Origin: Antennarius striatus
Lineage: Eukaryota; Chordata; Actinopteri; Lophiiformes; Antennariidae
Length of the DNA: 64,000 nt
Reading direction: 5' to 3'
NCBI RefSeq assembly: GCF_040054535.1
Contig: NC_090783.1
Coordinates: 1,260,001 to 1,324,000, forward strand
A model generated the notes under the pieces. That model was given only the letters and a program-made list of their open reading frames with translations. It was not told the origin of the DNA and searched no databases. Of the stretch, positions 62,690 to 64,000 are shown piece by piece (position 1 is the first letter of the stretch; every line of letters starts with the position of its first letter). The translations under genes were made by a program, and so were the position numbers.

Positions 62690-64000
62690 TGCAAGAGGAG
62701 CAGCACAGAGATTTCACTTTAGCGAAGGTAATAGCTTGGGGTTCATGTTGACAGGAACACCCCGGGAACGAGGGGAACCAAATAAAAAAAAAGAACTTTA
62801 GCAGTTAAAGGTAAAAAAATAAGACATTTACAGAAAGAAACAGTTTAAAAATCTCAGCTCAGACTTTCAGACTCTTTCTCCAGTTGTAGGCGGGTCAGTC
62901 AGACCGACAGATTAGAGATCTAAAGCCTCTCCAGAACAAAAGGAGAGCACAGAACCCGACCTTTACCAAAGAATTGGCCAAAACCAGAACGGTTCAGAAG
63001 TCAAACCAAAGGAAGAGGTGGAAACACGATGGGAAATGTTGAGCTCAGCTCTTCCCAGAAATAAAAAAGTAATGGAAAACGGTCTTTAGCCTGGTAACAA
63101 ACGACCCTCTGTGGACTGAAGGCCAGTCGTTTCCACCCCCGTGTGTCACTGGGGTGGAATGCTGAGTGTCTGAAGTGTGTGATGTAACGTAAAGGAGGCC
63201 AGACAGAATCTGAAAGGACGATCACAGCGCGAGAAACAAGCAGGAAGTGTGAGATCCCTGACAAGTCTGACGAGTCTGACCTCCCTGGATGACTGTTCTA
63301 CAGGAGTTACCGTGAAGGAGGAGATTAGAGGAAATATGATAAGATCATCAATCAACAAATATCAATGGGAAGCAACTTGCTGCTCGTCTGTATCTGATTG
63401 AACCTAAGACGGAGGATTTCGACAGACTACTTCCTCTTGTTTCCCGGTGAAAGCTACAGATCCAGTTTGAACATGTGGACCAGCTCGCGGGCCTGTGGTG
63501 AACGTTCAATGAGCTGGTTATGAAAGCTTTATAGCCTCATAAAGCCTGTCCTTCACTCCTTCAATCACTCACTCTTTCTCTTTCGCTTTTGTGTTCCCAG
63601 CATCCCCCTCTCACCTCGCCACCAACAAGACAGGCAACACCAGGGGGTGGACACCAGGAAGGAGGGCGTTTGTTTCGATTCGTCCTCAATTTTTATTCAA
63701 AAGTGGGGATTTTGTTCATTAAAAATCAAATCTAATCACATGAAGGAATTATAAAGCTGGAAAATATATTTAAATAATAAAGTCATAATAAATAATAATT
63801 AAAATGAAAAAAAAAAGATAATTTCATAAAAAGTTCAAATCTTTTATATAATAGTAATATGGAAATAATGATAAAATACTTGTTATTTATAAAGTTAATG
63901 ACAGCAATTATTAGTATGTTATTATTAATGTTATTATTAATGTTTCTATCATTAATGTTGTTAAGTATTATATTATTATCATCATTATTAGAACAATTAT
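62690..64000. other. fam83f first visible intron, exon 1 not found
   Basis: No frame on either strand resembles the FAM83 N-terminus. The last 300 bases are A/T-rich (aataataatt type). Nothing else recognised. Confidence 0.5.

Overview
The window looks like nuclear DNA of a ray-finned fish with a compact genome, probably a percomorph. Genes have vertebrate exon structure with GT-AG introns, many shorter than 100 bases. Non-coding DNA is packed with long (CA)n/(GT)n runs (more than 30), minisatellites, short inverted-repeat DNA elements and decayed LINE pieces. The species cannot be fixed from the sequence. I saw no operon, phage, CRISPR array or LTR/viral element.

Layout from left to right. 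The first coding exon of a synaptogyrin (syngr1-like, minus, 567-668; the rest lies left of the window). ift27, complete, plus, 1707-5131, seven exons. cacng2 (stargazin), complete, minus, 7737-21955, four exons with two large repeat-filled introns. A gene-poor stretch, 22-30 kb, with a GC-rich area upstream of cacng2 and a degenerate telomere-like block at 27.6-28.1 kb. cuta, complete, plus, 30158-31499, six exons. sstr3, minus, 33030-35760, two coding exons split by an intron that is about two thirds transposable element. A repeat-rich intergenic region, 36-44 kb. rac2, complete, minus, 45033-52103, six coding exons. cyth4 (cytohesin), complete, plus, 53645-58846, thirteen coding exons. fam83f, minus, 60932-62688, whose first exon lies right of the window.

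From my knowledge of the human map, SYNGR1, IFT27, CACNG2, SSTR3, RAC2, CYTH4 and FAM83F all lie on 22q12-q13, so this is a conserved block. CUTA (human 6p21) is the outsider. Two themes connect genes. IFT27 and SSTR3 both belong to the primary cilium. RAC2 and CYTH4 are blood-cell small-GTPase regulators next to each other in both lineages.

No new multi-gene system is evident. The observations most worth following are: an excess of RFX X-box palindromes (nine strict 14-mers plus a perfect 13-mer inside ift27); a cyth4 splice acceptor whose pyrimidine tract is replaced by about 108 bases of (TG)n; an intron in the usually intronless sstr3 coding region, filled mainly by a MITE; and large (GT)n/(CA)n inverted pairs inside cacng2 intron 1 and intron 2.
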